DNA from: Strongylocentrotus droebachiensis
Lineage: Eukaryota > Echinodermata > Echinoidea > Camarodonta > Strongylocentrotidae
Direction of reading: 5' to 3'
Assembly (NCBI GenBank): GCA_035222895.1
Contig: JAVYIG010007509.1
Location: 37,112 to 101,111 of the forward strand
DNA: 64,000 bases
Position 1 is the first letter of the stretch. Each line of letters starts with the position of its first letter. The translations under genes and the position numbers were made by a program. Below are positions 52,324 to 59,000 of the stretch, in pieces. The notes below the pieces were generated by a model, which saw only the letters and a program-made list of their open reading frames with translations, made no database searches and had not been told where the DNA came from.

Positions 52324-55318
52324 ACATTTAAGAATAAAACTAGTAGAAATTGGCTGTTTTCAGTTTTCACCCACATGTAAAGTTGTGGTTATTTTTAATA
52401 TTTAATTACCGGTATACATTTCTCAAAATTACACTGTATCCGAGAGCCTTTGTGAAAGGCCTGTCATTCTTACAAATTTGAGCACCCAAACAGTTTCAGG
52501 TTTAACAGTTGTCAGAAAATATGTCTTAGATTGTACACATTAACATAAAAAATCCTTGGAAGTTTAAATTTAAAAAAAAAATCAATGTTCAGTAAGGTGG
52601 AATAATTTGTGCATAAATGGTAAATGTAGTCACTGTGATCATGCAGAGCCTTCTTCGCAAAGGTTTTGTTTGCAGCAGCAAATAACTTTAATAAGTAGGA
52701 CACATTACTTGACAAAGACGGTCACAATCATCAAGTATTGCAATACTCTGCAATGAAGTAGACTGTATAGAAAATCCACCTGACTGATTATACTCATTGA
52801 AGTCTTTGCAAGATCATTCTATGGGGAAATATATTACATCATGACCATGCACTATATCTGAATAGAATAAACACAAATAAGAATGCCAGGAAATGAAGTG
52901 AATGTATTACAGAAAAGGATGTAGTCAAGGAAGTCAGAGGGATCGTCTGACAATATGAATAGTATCACATGACCATTGATCATCCGTAACTATGATGACA
53001 ATTCAGGTAATGTCCATTGACATTTTGGTACACATGTACACATGTACACTTGTACAGTACAATACATGGAACAAAATGATATCATGATCACAGGAGAATC
53101 TGTTTTTTTGAGGGATCTGTTTTGGGGGCGTTTTCTTTCTTTTTTGATTTGCTATTTTGAATGTGAGATACAACTGATCTGAACTCTTCAGTCACTATGG
53201 ATCAAAGGTACTGTTTTCTTCCTTCTTTTACAATAAATGGTTGCTTATCCAACATCAATATTCTCTACAATCTGTATTTAAAGCATATGTGTCTAGTTTA
53301 TAGGAGAGATTAGACCACACTGCAAGGTCACTGGACAGGTGGTTATCTCATCAACTCAGCTCTCAATTAATAAGAAAAAGAGGATCATGGGGGACCAATG
53401 GTCACCGATTAAGCATTGTGTTCTAGTGTAGAGGGAGCAAGTAGCTACCAGTAGGACAGTGTGGCTTTAAGAAGTCTCGGGCCCCGTAACACACAGCTTA
53501 GACTGGTTTTTGCGATTGATTGCATCGATCACTATGTGCAATCATCAGAAAAAACAGACGTTGTTTGTTAACATGCCCATCCTCTGTTTCATAGGCGCAG
53601 GCTATGTTACAGTGGAAACAACTCCATTCCTTGGATAGGATGTTAAATGGAGACCCTGCGTAGAGGAGAGTTCTTCTTCTTCTTCAAGATAATTTGCCTC
53701 CTTCAATACTGAAGATTCTTGCAGATGATGTTTATACGGCCTGATTGGGGTGTGCAGGTGGACCACTACACCAGGATTTCCCCTTACTCTTATACGAATA
53801 GTGCAGTAGGTTCTTAACATGCAAGGGTGACTCTCCTGTACACAGGGCCTCCATTTAATGTCCTTTCCGAGGGACGGAGTGTTTTCCACTTAACATAGCC
53901 TGCGTCTATGAAACAAGGGCACGTTAACACACAACTCAGGCTTCAGTCATCCGCTTGGGTGAGATTTGAACTCGGGATCTTTGGTTCGACAGGCCGACGC
54001 TTTACCGACAGAGCCGACTCGCCTTTCTGCTATTATTAAAAACCAACCTAACATCAGGGTGACTTCCCCTTTAATTAAGCAGGAAGAAAGAATGAGAATA
54101 CTTACCTCTTTTATTTGAGGTTGGAGAGCAGCTGGATTATCATAGCAAAAGTAGCTCCCTAATATGATAAACATAAAAAAAGGTTGAAGAAAAAAAAATA
54201 GAAATAAGAATTCATGATGAAGGAGTCAACACTAAATTAGAAATATGAATTTTTTTCCCTTCAAATTGCCCAACACTTATTTATGAATTTTTGCATACAT
54301 TTCAAGAAGATGAAAACAAGTTTACACTGAATATCTTTGAACTGTACATGTATGTACCTTGACTCACTAAGAGTTTACTAAGAATGACATTTGTTCAGAG
54401 TATTCATTTATGTGACACATTTTTGCTGATCAATACAAAGTTTGAATGGTTCCATTGTTTTGGAGATTCTCGCTAAATAATGCTGCAGATTCACTGCTTC
54501 AAGGTTAATGATACTCATGCCTGGGTATTTTATTTAAATATTTGTATGTCACCACCTTTTCTAGACCCAAATTTTTGTCTCTTCAGTTCATTAGCCTCTG
54601 ATTTGGTCCTCTGAGCCGACCCTACCCAAATCAGAGGCTAGGCTTAGAGGCTTAACGAACGAGAGAGACAGACATTTCGGTTGACACCTTTTCAAGACAA
54701 TTCATTGAAAAGGTTGCCTGTTCAAGTTTGAATAAATAATGTTAATTGGCCGGTAATACATACATTGGAAGGACTAGCTGTTAGTTACTGTTTTAGAGTT
54801 ACTGAATAAACACGTTCACTCTTTGACTTTGTCTGACAAATACGACAGTTCGTAGGGCACCTTGTTTTACTCCTTGACTGCTCAAGTGACTCAAGTTGAG
54901 GGTTAACAAATCTCTTGAGCCTTAGTTCAACAAGAGTCAAGTCAGAAACAATTATAAATGATGTCCTCCAAATTATCATCTTTATTTTAATGGAAAATGA
55001 TGTAAAATTTATTCATAACTGTACTTTGTTGAGACACACGTCATGAGATGACGATTAACATGGACAAGTTTTACTTTATTTTTGTTAATGAATGAAGTTT
55101 CATGAATCTGGATAATTAATTATTGGTATCTTACCGAAACTTAAGAAACAAATAAAAATTAGAACGAGGTATCTATGAAGAAACCGTCTAGGATCACAAC
55201 AAATTGTGGCTCCACATCCTGAGAGTTCAACATCATCATCATCCTTTTCCTGAATTTTATTTCTATCTGGCCGTCCACTGAGCAGCGGTGCATTTTCATC
55301 ATGGTTGTTTTCCGTCAT
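35258..55318 (-). CDS. MFSD1: MFSD1-like lysosomal dipeptide transporter, complete gene (15 exon positions)
   Basis: Seen: exons in transcript order are 55318-55135, 54158-54106, 52216-52104, 50783-50673, 50296-50188, one copy of the array at 46323-48535, 45356-45258, 43186-43075, 42708-42652, 40699-40543, 39211-39114, 38131-38019, 37515-37401, 37049-36947 and 35317-35258. With one 97-nt array copy the sum is 1581 nt, 526 residues plus stop, and every junction is in phase. Diagnostic segments are YSWPNVVLCFFGGF, ENLAVAQNTY, WFKGKELNMVFGLQLS, IKLTDIKDFPLTLW and FMQSIQNLGLA. The N-terminus carries ENAPLL, an ExxxLL lysosomal sorting signal. Family: MFSD1 is a 12-TM major-facilitator protein of the lysosomal membrane that exports dipeptides with the partner GLMP. 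The human protein is about 465 residues; this one has a longer C-tail. The last two exons rest on splice phase and general resemblance and are less certain. Confidence 0.93.
35361..35646. mobile_element. Long inverted-repeat element next to MFSD1 exon 15
   Basis: The arms are about 110 nt. GAGGATGTCATTTAACACAC and ACTTCTGCAAGGATTTTCAA on the left pair with the right-arm equivalents near 35525-35575. The left end follows TTAA; the right end is diverged. Confidence 0.75.
36136..36284. mobile_element. Palindromic GTTTCA MITE, copy 4 (MFSD1 intron 14)
   Basis: Inverted ends GGCCCTGTTTCATCGAACT and TTTTGTGAAACAGGGCCC. The interior shares TTGATTGGCTGAGAGCAA with the 262 copy. Confidence 0.75.
36290..36539. 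other. Ordinary intron sequence of MFSD1
   Basis: No further exon, element or repeat recognised here; part of intron 14. Confidence 0.6.
36540..36725. repeat. AT-rich tandem repeat (TCTGAATTATGAATTGAATT)
   Basis: Six to seven imperfect units of about 28 bp in MFSD1 intron 14. Confidence 0.85.
36947..37049 (-). CDS. MFSD1: MFSD1 exon 14 (C-tail), probable
   Basis: It is an open 103-nt segment between tttaacag and CAAG|gtaagc, in phase (2 to 0). It encodes a Ser-rich stretch ending FSLRNRYLSRLGAK. I have no firm family match, but phase, splice signals and the following exon agree. The acceptor lies inside a short tandem repeat that duplicates acceptor-like sequence upstream. Confidence 0.75.
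37030..37325. repeat. ~115-bp tandem repeat overlapping the MFSD1 exon 14 acceptor
   Basis: TTTCTCTCTGTTAAACAAGA, ATACACACAATGTGATATAT and GGGATAACAATCA occur about 2.5 times. The unit copies include acceptor-like sequence. Confidence 0.82.
37401..37515 (-). CDS. MFSD1: MFSD1 exon 13 (TM12 and C-tail)
   Basis: Encodes IALICCVLMYFVDASKGG, then a charged tail containing KERKAVAKKVEEDLK. The acceptor is cctttcag and the donor is TTGAA|gtaagt; phase 1 to 2. Confidence 0.88.
38019..38131 (-). CDS. MFSD1: MFSD1 exon 12 (TM11)
   Basis: Encodes FMQSIQNLGLAVVAVIAG, then KLVDSNGYLLYEVFNLSCLC. The acceptor tctctccag is preceded by about 350 nt of almost pure pyrimidine on this strand. The donor is TGCA|gtaagt. 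Confidence 0.93.
38132..38482. repeat. (GA)n/(GGGA)n tract forming the MFSD1 exon 12 pyrimidine tract
   Basis: 350 bp of GA and GGGAGG units ending directly at the exon 12 acceptor. Read on the - strand it is a continuous polypyrimidine tract. Confidence 0.95.
38873..39018. mobile_element. TTAAAGCCCGTC dispersed element, copy 1 (MFSD1 intron 11)
   Basis: Starts after TTAA and shares AAAAAGAGGATCATGGGGGA and GAGGGAGCAAGTAGCTAC with copies at 53292 and 60836. The right end is truncated. Confidence 0.65.
39114..39211 (-). CDS. MFSD1: MFSD1 exon 11 (TM10)
   Basis: Encodes SLMGIAYSILACALWPIVAF, then IMPEHQLGTSYG. It is strongly conserved. The acceptor is ctcgtag and the donor is GATT|gtaagt. Confidence 0.94.
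39216..39475. repeat. ~130-bp tandem duplication (MFSD1 intron 10)
   Basis: AAGTGTTTTGTCATCCATTG and ACAGTAAGAAAC blocks occur twice. Confidence 0.82.
39790..39985. repeat. Purine-rich low-complexity stretch
   Basis: AGAAAGAAGAAAGAAAGAG-type sequence just downstream of the partial exon 10 copy's donor. Confidence 0.85.
39990..40079 (-). pseudogene. MFSD1: Partial duplicate of MFSD1 exon 10 (3' half plus donor)
   Basis: About 90 nt match 40543-40632 with four differences. Three are silent in the exon frame and one changes Tyr to Phe. The donor is retained as CATG|gtaggt. The 5' half and acceptor are absent, so the copy cannot be spliced as a normal internal exon. Flanking intron sequence near 39476-39590 and 40079-40540 is duplicated too. 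Confidence 0.8.
40115..40461. mobile_element. CAGG...CCTG element, copy 1, with ATACAT target duplication (MFSD1 intron 10)
   Basis: Starts CAGGGGTAATAGTGAGCAC and ends TTTATCAGGCCTG, with ATACAT on both sides (40109-40114 and 40462-40467). Removing it restores continuity with the duplicated sequence at 39476-39590. The interior is A-rich. Confidence 0.75.
40543..40699 (-). CDS. MFSD1: MFSD1 exon 10 (TM8-TM9)
   Basis: Encodes SLVYFISAAASPFFGFIVDK, then TGRNIYWVALGICLTLVAHG and a segment ending FATM. The acceptor is ttttcag and the donor is CATG|gtacgt. The 3' half is duplicated at 39990-40079. Confidence 0.94.
40890..41710. repeat. Tandem ~130-150-bp repeat with TGACCTTTGACCT motifs, bounded by GCCTCCGT ends
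   Basis: About five units carry CATGACCTTTGACCT, TCAGTTCATTGGCTCTGCAA and GGCAGGAATCCATCAATC. The block starts near ATGCCTCCGTCATAG and ends at ACGGAGGCAT, giving inverted borders that suggest a mobile origin. Confidence 0.82.
42161..42484 (-). mobile_element. tRNA-derived SINE, second family, with (ATT)n tail (MFSD1 intron 9)
   Basis: On the - strand the head GTAGTCGAGTGGTTTAAGG and B-box-like GGTTCAACC are followed by the shared body, ending in an (ATT)n tail at 42161-42183. Confidence 0.72.
42652..42708 (-). CDS. MFSD1: MFSD1 exon 9
   Basis: A 57-nt exon encoding VFFEDKFDLSPTQANLVNR between TM7 and TM8. The acceptor is tatccag and the donor is ACAG|gtaagg; phase 2 to 2. Confidence 0.92.
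43075..43186 (-). CDS. MFSD1: MFSD1 exon 8 (central loop and TM7)
   Basis: Encodes GETIKLTDIKDFPLTLWLIF, then the TM segment ending FPFIGLG. It closely matches human MFSD1. The acceptor is gtccag and the donor is GGAAT|gtgagt, phase 2. Confidence 0.94.
43411..43773 (-). mobile_element. tRNA-derived SINE, second family, complete (MFSD1 intron 7)
   Basis: The best copy. On the - strand the head GGTGTTGTGGTCTAGTGGAT and B box GGGTTCAAGTCC are followed by the body with TTAATCTACATTTGCC, TGGCTGGAATGCTCCCCAGG and GCGCTGTATAAAAGCGGAA, then an ATTATT tail. Confidence 0.8.
43858..44262. mobile_element. CAGTCAAACCT MITE split by a SINE
   Basis: Left part 43858-43985 (AAACCTGTATATAAAGAC, TACATGTTTCAA) and right part about 44205-44262 (GTGGTCTTTATAGACAG, GATTGACTGTA) together make one inverted-orientation copy of this family. 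The SINE body between them explains the break. Confidence 0.7.
43986..44204 (-). mobile_element. 5'-truncated SINE nested in a MITE
   Basis: On the - strand, the body from GGCAAGACGTTAATCTGC to GCGCTATACAAGAACCGA, with an ATTATT tail. The tRNA-like head is missing. It interrupts the MITE at 43858-44262. Confidence 0.75.
44846..45231. mobile_element. TTAA-flanked dispersed element, copy 2 (MFSD1 intron 7)
   Basis: It is bounded by TTAA at 44842-44845 and 45232-45235, with the same interior as copies at 16884 and 61343. It ends about 25 bp before the MFSD1 exon 7 donor. Confidence 0.7.
45258..45356 (-). CDS. MFSD1: MFSD1 exon 7 (TM6)
   Basis: Encodes GAGMCVFSIMCGIFLGYFDL, then RASKILKRDSGKS. 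It begins in phase 1, which fits exactly one array copy. The acceptor is ctttag and the donor is TCGG|gtaagt. Confidence 0.92.
46260..48541 (-). repeat. MFSD1: 156-171-bp tandem repeat that contains an exon
   Basis: The unit is one MFSD1 exon (97 or 112 nt) plus a 59-66-nt intron. The intron part holds a heptamer series AGGTCAT (+ strand), usually two or three units, with tract length varying by whole heptamers. Long and short units alternate between 46791 and 47556, suggesting a two-unit higher-order repeat spread by unequal exchange. Confidence 0.95.
46323..48535 (-). CDS. MFSD1: MFSD1 exon 6: tandem array of 14 alternative copies
   Basis: Fourteen copies, each bounded by ctttcag|GG and ATAG|gtaag. 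In transcript order: 48535-48439, 48379-48269, 48209-48113, 48046-47950, 47890-47794, 47727-47616, 47556-47445, 47385-47289, 47229-47118, 47058-46962, 46902-46791, 46731-46635, 46575-46479 and 46419-46323. The basic 97-nt copy encodes GSTLNMNILGPIYKLL, then DPGLPGYTRLGYTLWI plus one base, matching the end of TM5, the loop and the start of TM6. Four copies are 112 nt with an in-frame YTRQG insertion. Two (48535-48439 and 47890-47794) read DTDLPG instead of DPGLPG. One (48379-48269) has a 1-nt deletion and meets a stop. Introns between copies are 59 nt (eleven) or 66 nt (two). Only one copy can be used per productive mRNA. Which copies are expressed cannot be told from sequence. Confidence 0.9.
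48731..48835. mobile_element. Short palindromic GGGCCC element
   Basis: GGGCCCTGTACGTGTTACAC and AGTTAGCAATTAA pair with TTAATTGCTAAGTTTTGTAT and CAGAGCCCC, giving a roughly 100-bp foldback in the intron upstream of the MFSD1 exon array. Confidence 0.65.
48840..50187. other. MFSD1 intron 5, near part, with CpG-rich block
   Basis: A pyrimidine tract (48960-49210, ending in about 23 C) is followed by a CpG-rich block 49640-50060 containing ACAAGATGGCGGCAGACGG and a 69-codon + strand frame (49927-50136) of unknown identity. Several CCGTAAC heptamers lie at 50080-50160. Confidence 0.5.
50188..50296 (-). CDS. MFSD1: MFSD1 exon 5 (TM4-TM5, most conserved segment)
   Basis: Encodes GLGGENLAVAQNTYSVEWF, then KGKELNMVFGLQLSFSRV. 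It is highly conserved with vertebrate MFSD1. It ends in phase 0 at GTG|gtgagt, so the following exon must begin in phase 0. Every array copy begins in that phase. Confidence 0.94.
50505..50652 (+). mobile_element. Truncated SINE, first family (MFSD1 intron 4)
   Basis: Shares CCCTCGGAGAGGACTTAAAG and CTTAGCAGTCAGGTAAAAC with 10906-11062. It lacks the tRNA head and ends in (AAAC)n. Confidence 0.7.
50673..50783 (-). CDS. MFSD1: MFSD1 exon 4 (TM3 to start of TM4)
   Basis: Encodes VGTLIFGAFVLVGQCIFALG, then the segment ending MLVGRFIFG. It is in phase (2 to 2) with its neighbours. The acceptor is tctgtag and the donor is TTGG|gtgagt. Confidence 0.93.
51141..51357. mobile_element. CAGG...CCTG element, copy 2 (MFSD1 intron 3)
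   Basis: Same ends (CAGGGGTAATAGTGAGCACT and ATTATCAGGCCTG) and same A-rich interior with GAGGATTCG and GGGCAAAATAGGGAAGAATA. Flanks TCTTCA and TCTTCC agree at 5 of 6 bases. Confidence 0.75.
51536..52092. repeat. (CATT)n/(CAAT)n tetranucleotide microsatellite (MFSD1 intron 3)
   Basis: About 550 bp of CATT, CAAT and CGTT units including three copies of TTCACTCATTAATTTCCTTC. It ends about 12 bp from the exon 3 donor. Confidence 0.95.
52104..52216 (-). CDS. MFSD1: MFSD1 exon 3 (TM2)
   Basis: Encodes VMHKDTASFMLLYSLYSW, then PNVVLCFFGGFLLDKVFGVR, the TM2 and D-x-x-x-G-x-R MFS signature loop. The donor CAG|gtaagg sits against a 550-bp ATTC-type microsatellite in the following intron. Confidence 0.94.
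53292..53475. mobile_element. TTAAAGCCCGTC dispersed element, copy 2 (MFSD1 intron 2)
   Basis: Shares AAAAAGAGGATCATGGGGGA and GAGGGAGCAAGTAGCTAC. The left end is diverged. Confidence 0.65.
53586..54024 (-). mobile_element. tRNA-headed SINE-like element containing a long foldback (MFSD1 intron 2)
   Basis: On the - strand the head GGCTCTGTCGGTAAAGCG and B box GAGTTCAAATC lie at 53950-54024. The remainder is an inverted repeat of roughly 85-nt arms (53585-53671 and 53830-53915), pairing GTTTCATAGGCGCAGGCTAT with its near-exact inverse. Confidence 0.65.
54106..54158 (-). CDS. MFSD1: MFSD1 exon 2
   Basis: A 53-nt exon encoding GSYFCYDNPAALQPQIKE, nearly identical to the human luminal loop after TM1. 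The acceptor is catattag and the donor is GAG|gtaagt. Confidence 0.93.
55135..55318 (-). CDS. MFSD1: MFSD1 exon 1 (start codon, lysosomal dileucine motif, TM1 start)
   Basis: It starts at MTENNHDENAPLLSG. E8-x-x-x-L12-L13 forms the acidic dileucine sorting signal. After an acidic stretch comes RRFLHRYLVLIFICFLSFG, the beginning of TM1. The donor is TTCG|gtaaga, phase 1. The start was chosen because it is the first Met before the conserved dileucine and matches the family's short cytosolic N-terminus. Confidence 0.92.
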
Positions 55319-55933
55319 CCTTGCACGAATATGCTGATTCTAAACTCCCGGAAGCAGAAGATTTGGACGCGACTTGACTGTAACAAGTCGATTTTCAACA
55401 GAATATTCTCTGTATTGATGAAAAACCTCACAACTACAGCAAACTACATGCACTTGAGCATGTCTTGAGACTTGTCTTGAGTTGAGAGTAGACGTCTTGA
55501 CACTTCGAAACTTATCGAGAGACGAATCTCAGCTTCGACAACAATACTAGCTAGGCTAGTCACGAGTGCATAACAGCTGTATCAATGTATTTCCGGGAAT
55601 TGTTGTGGTACATGTACCAGTCTGGACAATATACTACTCATAATATTCTGTATTATCATTCTTTCTTCCCACTTAAAAACTACATTCTAGTATCTTTTCC
55701 TATCTATCTCTAATTGGAATATCATTTTACGACTCATATCGTTATTTAAAATGTACGAATACATTTTGAAAATAGAAAATCATTGGCATATGCAGCAACA
55801 TTGTAGCTGGAAATGAGGTTAAGAAAACGCGCGCCGTAACCCCGCGAACTGTAAACTTTCAGACAGTCTCATATTGTATTTTTAAGTCCAGATTTCTCAG
55901 ATTTTCTCGAAGGAAATCCGACTTTTGGTGACC
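55319..55933. promoter_or_regulatory. Probable bidirectional promoter between MFSD1 and RNASEH2B
   Basis: The start codons of two divergent genes are 615 bp apart. The interval contains ETS-like cores (CCGGAAG near 55349 and TTCCGG near 55590) and a CpG-containing stretch near 55830-55850. No clear TATA box is seen next to either start. Bidirectional use is inferred from geometry; the transcription start sites are not visible. Confidence 0.6.
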
Positions 55934-56015
55934 ATGGCACCAAAGACTTCCAAGAAACAGAAGAGGAAGGTGTCTGGTAATCACGAAAGAGACCAGTGGG
56001 TGGTTATTGCTCCAG
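55934..56015 (+). CDS. RNASEH2B: RNASEH2B exon 1
   Basis: ATG in context gaccATGG, a good Kozak match. It encodes the Lys-rich [15 protein letters not shown], then [11 protein letters not shown], the first barrel strand. The donor is CCAG|gtaagg. Confidence 0.88.
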
Positions 56016-59000
56016 GTAAGGGTAGAAATATGTAATGTGGTCCCACTCGTTAATAATTGTGTCAGAATAGACCCCCTAATAATATAATATGTCTGATTTC
56101 ATGCAACAGGATTAAAATGTAATCTCCAAAATGAATCTGAGGCTCGGGGCACTGTATATGTTTCTTCGGCGCTAGTATGGTAAGGTATCCAAAATATAGC
56201 CTACTAAAACAGACCCCAAATTTCGGTAAATATATAATCAAATGTCTTCTTCCTCTTCTCTCTTTCCTTTTATCGTCTCTTTCCCTTTCCTTCTCTCTCT
56301 CATTTCATTTTTGGCGGGGGCGGGGGGGGAGGAGGCAAGAGCCCTTCGTCCCCTTTTCCCTCTTTTCTTCTTCTTCCTTTTCTTTTTATATTCTCTTTCC
56401 CTTTCCCTTCTCTCTCTCTCTCTTATTTATTTTTTGGCTGGGGGGATGGGGGGGGGGGAGGCAAGAGCCCTTCGCCCCCGTTTACCTCTTTTCTTCTTCT
56501 TCCTCTTCGTTCTTTCCTTTTACATTCTCTTCCCCTTTCCCTTTTTTCCTTCTCTCTGTCTCCCCCATCAACATAGTAATAACGAATAAGACCACTCTGT
56601 AATCAAGACCATTCAATTTATTTAATACATTTTCGATATACTTAAGTTGGCAACTATTATCTTTTGTCCCAGATCCTCATTACGGTAGATGACTTCACAC
56701 AGGCGCGCGCCCGCACGCAATCCACCATCAGTATGCATTTGTATTGTGCAGCGGTTTGGCGTGAAACCTTTGAAAAAGTGCATATTAAAATCAATGTTTT
56801 TCCGAAAAATACTCCCCCAAATACAACAAAATTGACACGAAACAGGTAAGAAACATAACGCCTTTTAAATCATTATCTTTATTTGGACATTTGATTATAT
56901 ATTTACCGAAATTTGGGGTCTGTTTTAGTAGGCTATATTTTGGATACCTTACCATACTAGCGCCGTTTCTTCTTTTTGTTAGTAATTTACTTGTCCTTGT
57001 GAAATGATGTTGATCCACCAAAATAGTCGGCTTGCTCTAGGCTTAGTTACTAATTATTAGAGTCTAGCCTACCGTTTTAAACTGGATGTTTTTTTATAAA
57101 TTTTAATAACAAATTAACATTGATTTTGGCAATTTCAATTTGCCATTTACTTTAGATTTATTGTCATGGAATTGTCATTGTCTTTGATAATGAAATTGAT
57201 TATTATTTGTTTAATGATAATTTGGCCTACATCTACAATGACATTTGCCTTTGAACAGTTGAATGATAATGATTATCTCTGGTGTATTAATACGGGCCGG
57301 ACTTTGTTGCCTGAAAAATACCCCCTACCTAGCTTTACCGGGGATTCGGGTAACACAAATGCAGTCCCTCCGACTTTGGTGTGGGGGGGGGGGGGGGGGG
57401 GGGGGGGGCTTTCACTAGTTGAAATGTTTAAAAATAATCTTTAAAACTATCTGTTTAATTCAGCAAATAACTAATTGTTCTGTCAATATGTTATGCTCCA
57501 TCTGTCCCATTGTTTATAATGCAGATGTTTTTACAATGTATGTGGTCTCTTTTTCTTTTCTTTTTCATTTTGTTTCACAAGTGCGCCTTGACCATTTGAT
57601 TTCAAGTGGATTCAGCGCTTACAAATCTCATAATTATTAATATTTTCAGATTCTACATTTGAGAGTATAGATGGATGCCCTGATCCATCCTTTGTGAAGC
57701 TGAGGCATCCTAAGACGGGTAAATTATTCAACTCCCCCCCCCCCCCCCCTTAATCTCGACCATGATTTGTTCAGTTTTTGTAAGAGATGCAGCAGATTTT
57801 TCTTGAAATATTACACTATACAATTGCAACCAAATGAGATTACTTGAATGATTGTTACATACTGCAGTATGTCTTGCCAATTAAGTTTACAGAGGAAACT
57901 AAATTTGTGATTAACTTTGTCTTGCCAATTTGAAGATTTAAATGCTTCATTTCAAATAATTTGTGTCCAGTGTAAACCACATACATGACCAAAACCGACA
58001 AAGATTGTGCAGTAAGGGATGGATGTTAACTCAAACATTTGTTGGATAGATGTAATGTACATGTTATTCATAAAGTAAATTTGTTACATGCCACATTTTA
58101 TAGCACAAGAGTTAACATTTTTAATAATTTATTGAATGTGACACAGAATGTTTTGTTATGAACCCAAATTTGTAAGAGAGCTAACTACTGATCTATTCTC
58201 CTTACCAATAAGTTGTGCGCAACCTTCTCTTCAAATCATAAATTGATAAAAATGAAAAAAAATCATCACACTCATACTTGTAATACTTAATTTCAGATTA
58301 GTTCTTCTTCTTCTTCTTCCAATGAGTACATTCCTCTTCGTAGAGTAAAGTCGTACTTTGATTGCTGGAGCTGCAATCCCAAGAACACATGACATTGAGT
58401 GCAGTAACAAAGAACTAAGCTACAGTGCAAGTAAAAAGATGCATCTCAACTGGAGAGCTAACGGAGGGTGAGTGGTGCAAGACGGCTCCGGAAAGACTCA
58501 ATAGATGGAGCCGAAACCACTGTTGCAGGCAGGACATTCCACAAGCAGATAGTGCTGGGGAAGAAGCTGTGCTGGTAGGAAAGGATTCTACAGTGTTGTT
58601 GTTTGAATTGTAGGTGATGTCCTCTGGTTCGGTCGGAAGAAGGGTACAGGAAAGGCGGCGCAGCTGGAATGGCGATTAATTGTTATTTATTTATATTCTA
58701 CTTTCAGAGAATGGGGTCATGTTTCTCTTCAGCAGTGATGGAACAAGGGTTCATGAGGTCATGAGATTCAAGAGGGACTTTGGATCATGGTTCATTAACG
58801 ACTCGGTCCAACAAGGTCAGTTTCAAGAATCGTTCTACCTTCCATAGGCCTTCATACATTAAAGTGACTTGGTAACATTGTTAGGATGAGAGAAAATGGT
58901 GCTTAGGTAGTGAATTCATTGCTAAATATACAATTAAAGATAATCTGAAAGTTTGAGTGAAAACAGACCATCATTAATGATACAAATTGGAAAAACTGAT

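Noticed and set aside
57166..57444. 92-codon frame with a hydrophobic N-terminus in RNASEH2B intron 1
   Set aside because: It ends in a poly-G run translation, and no family match or splice support is seen.
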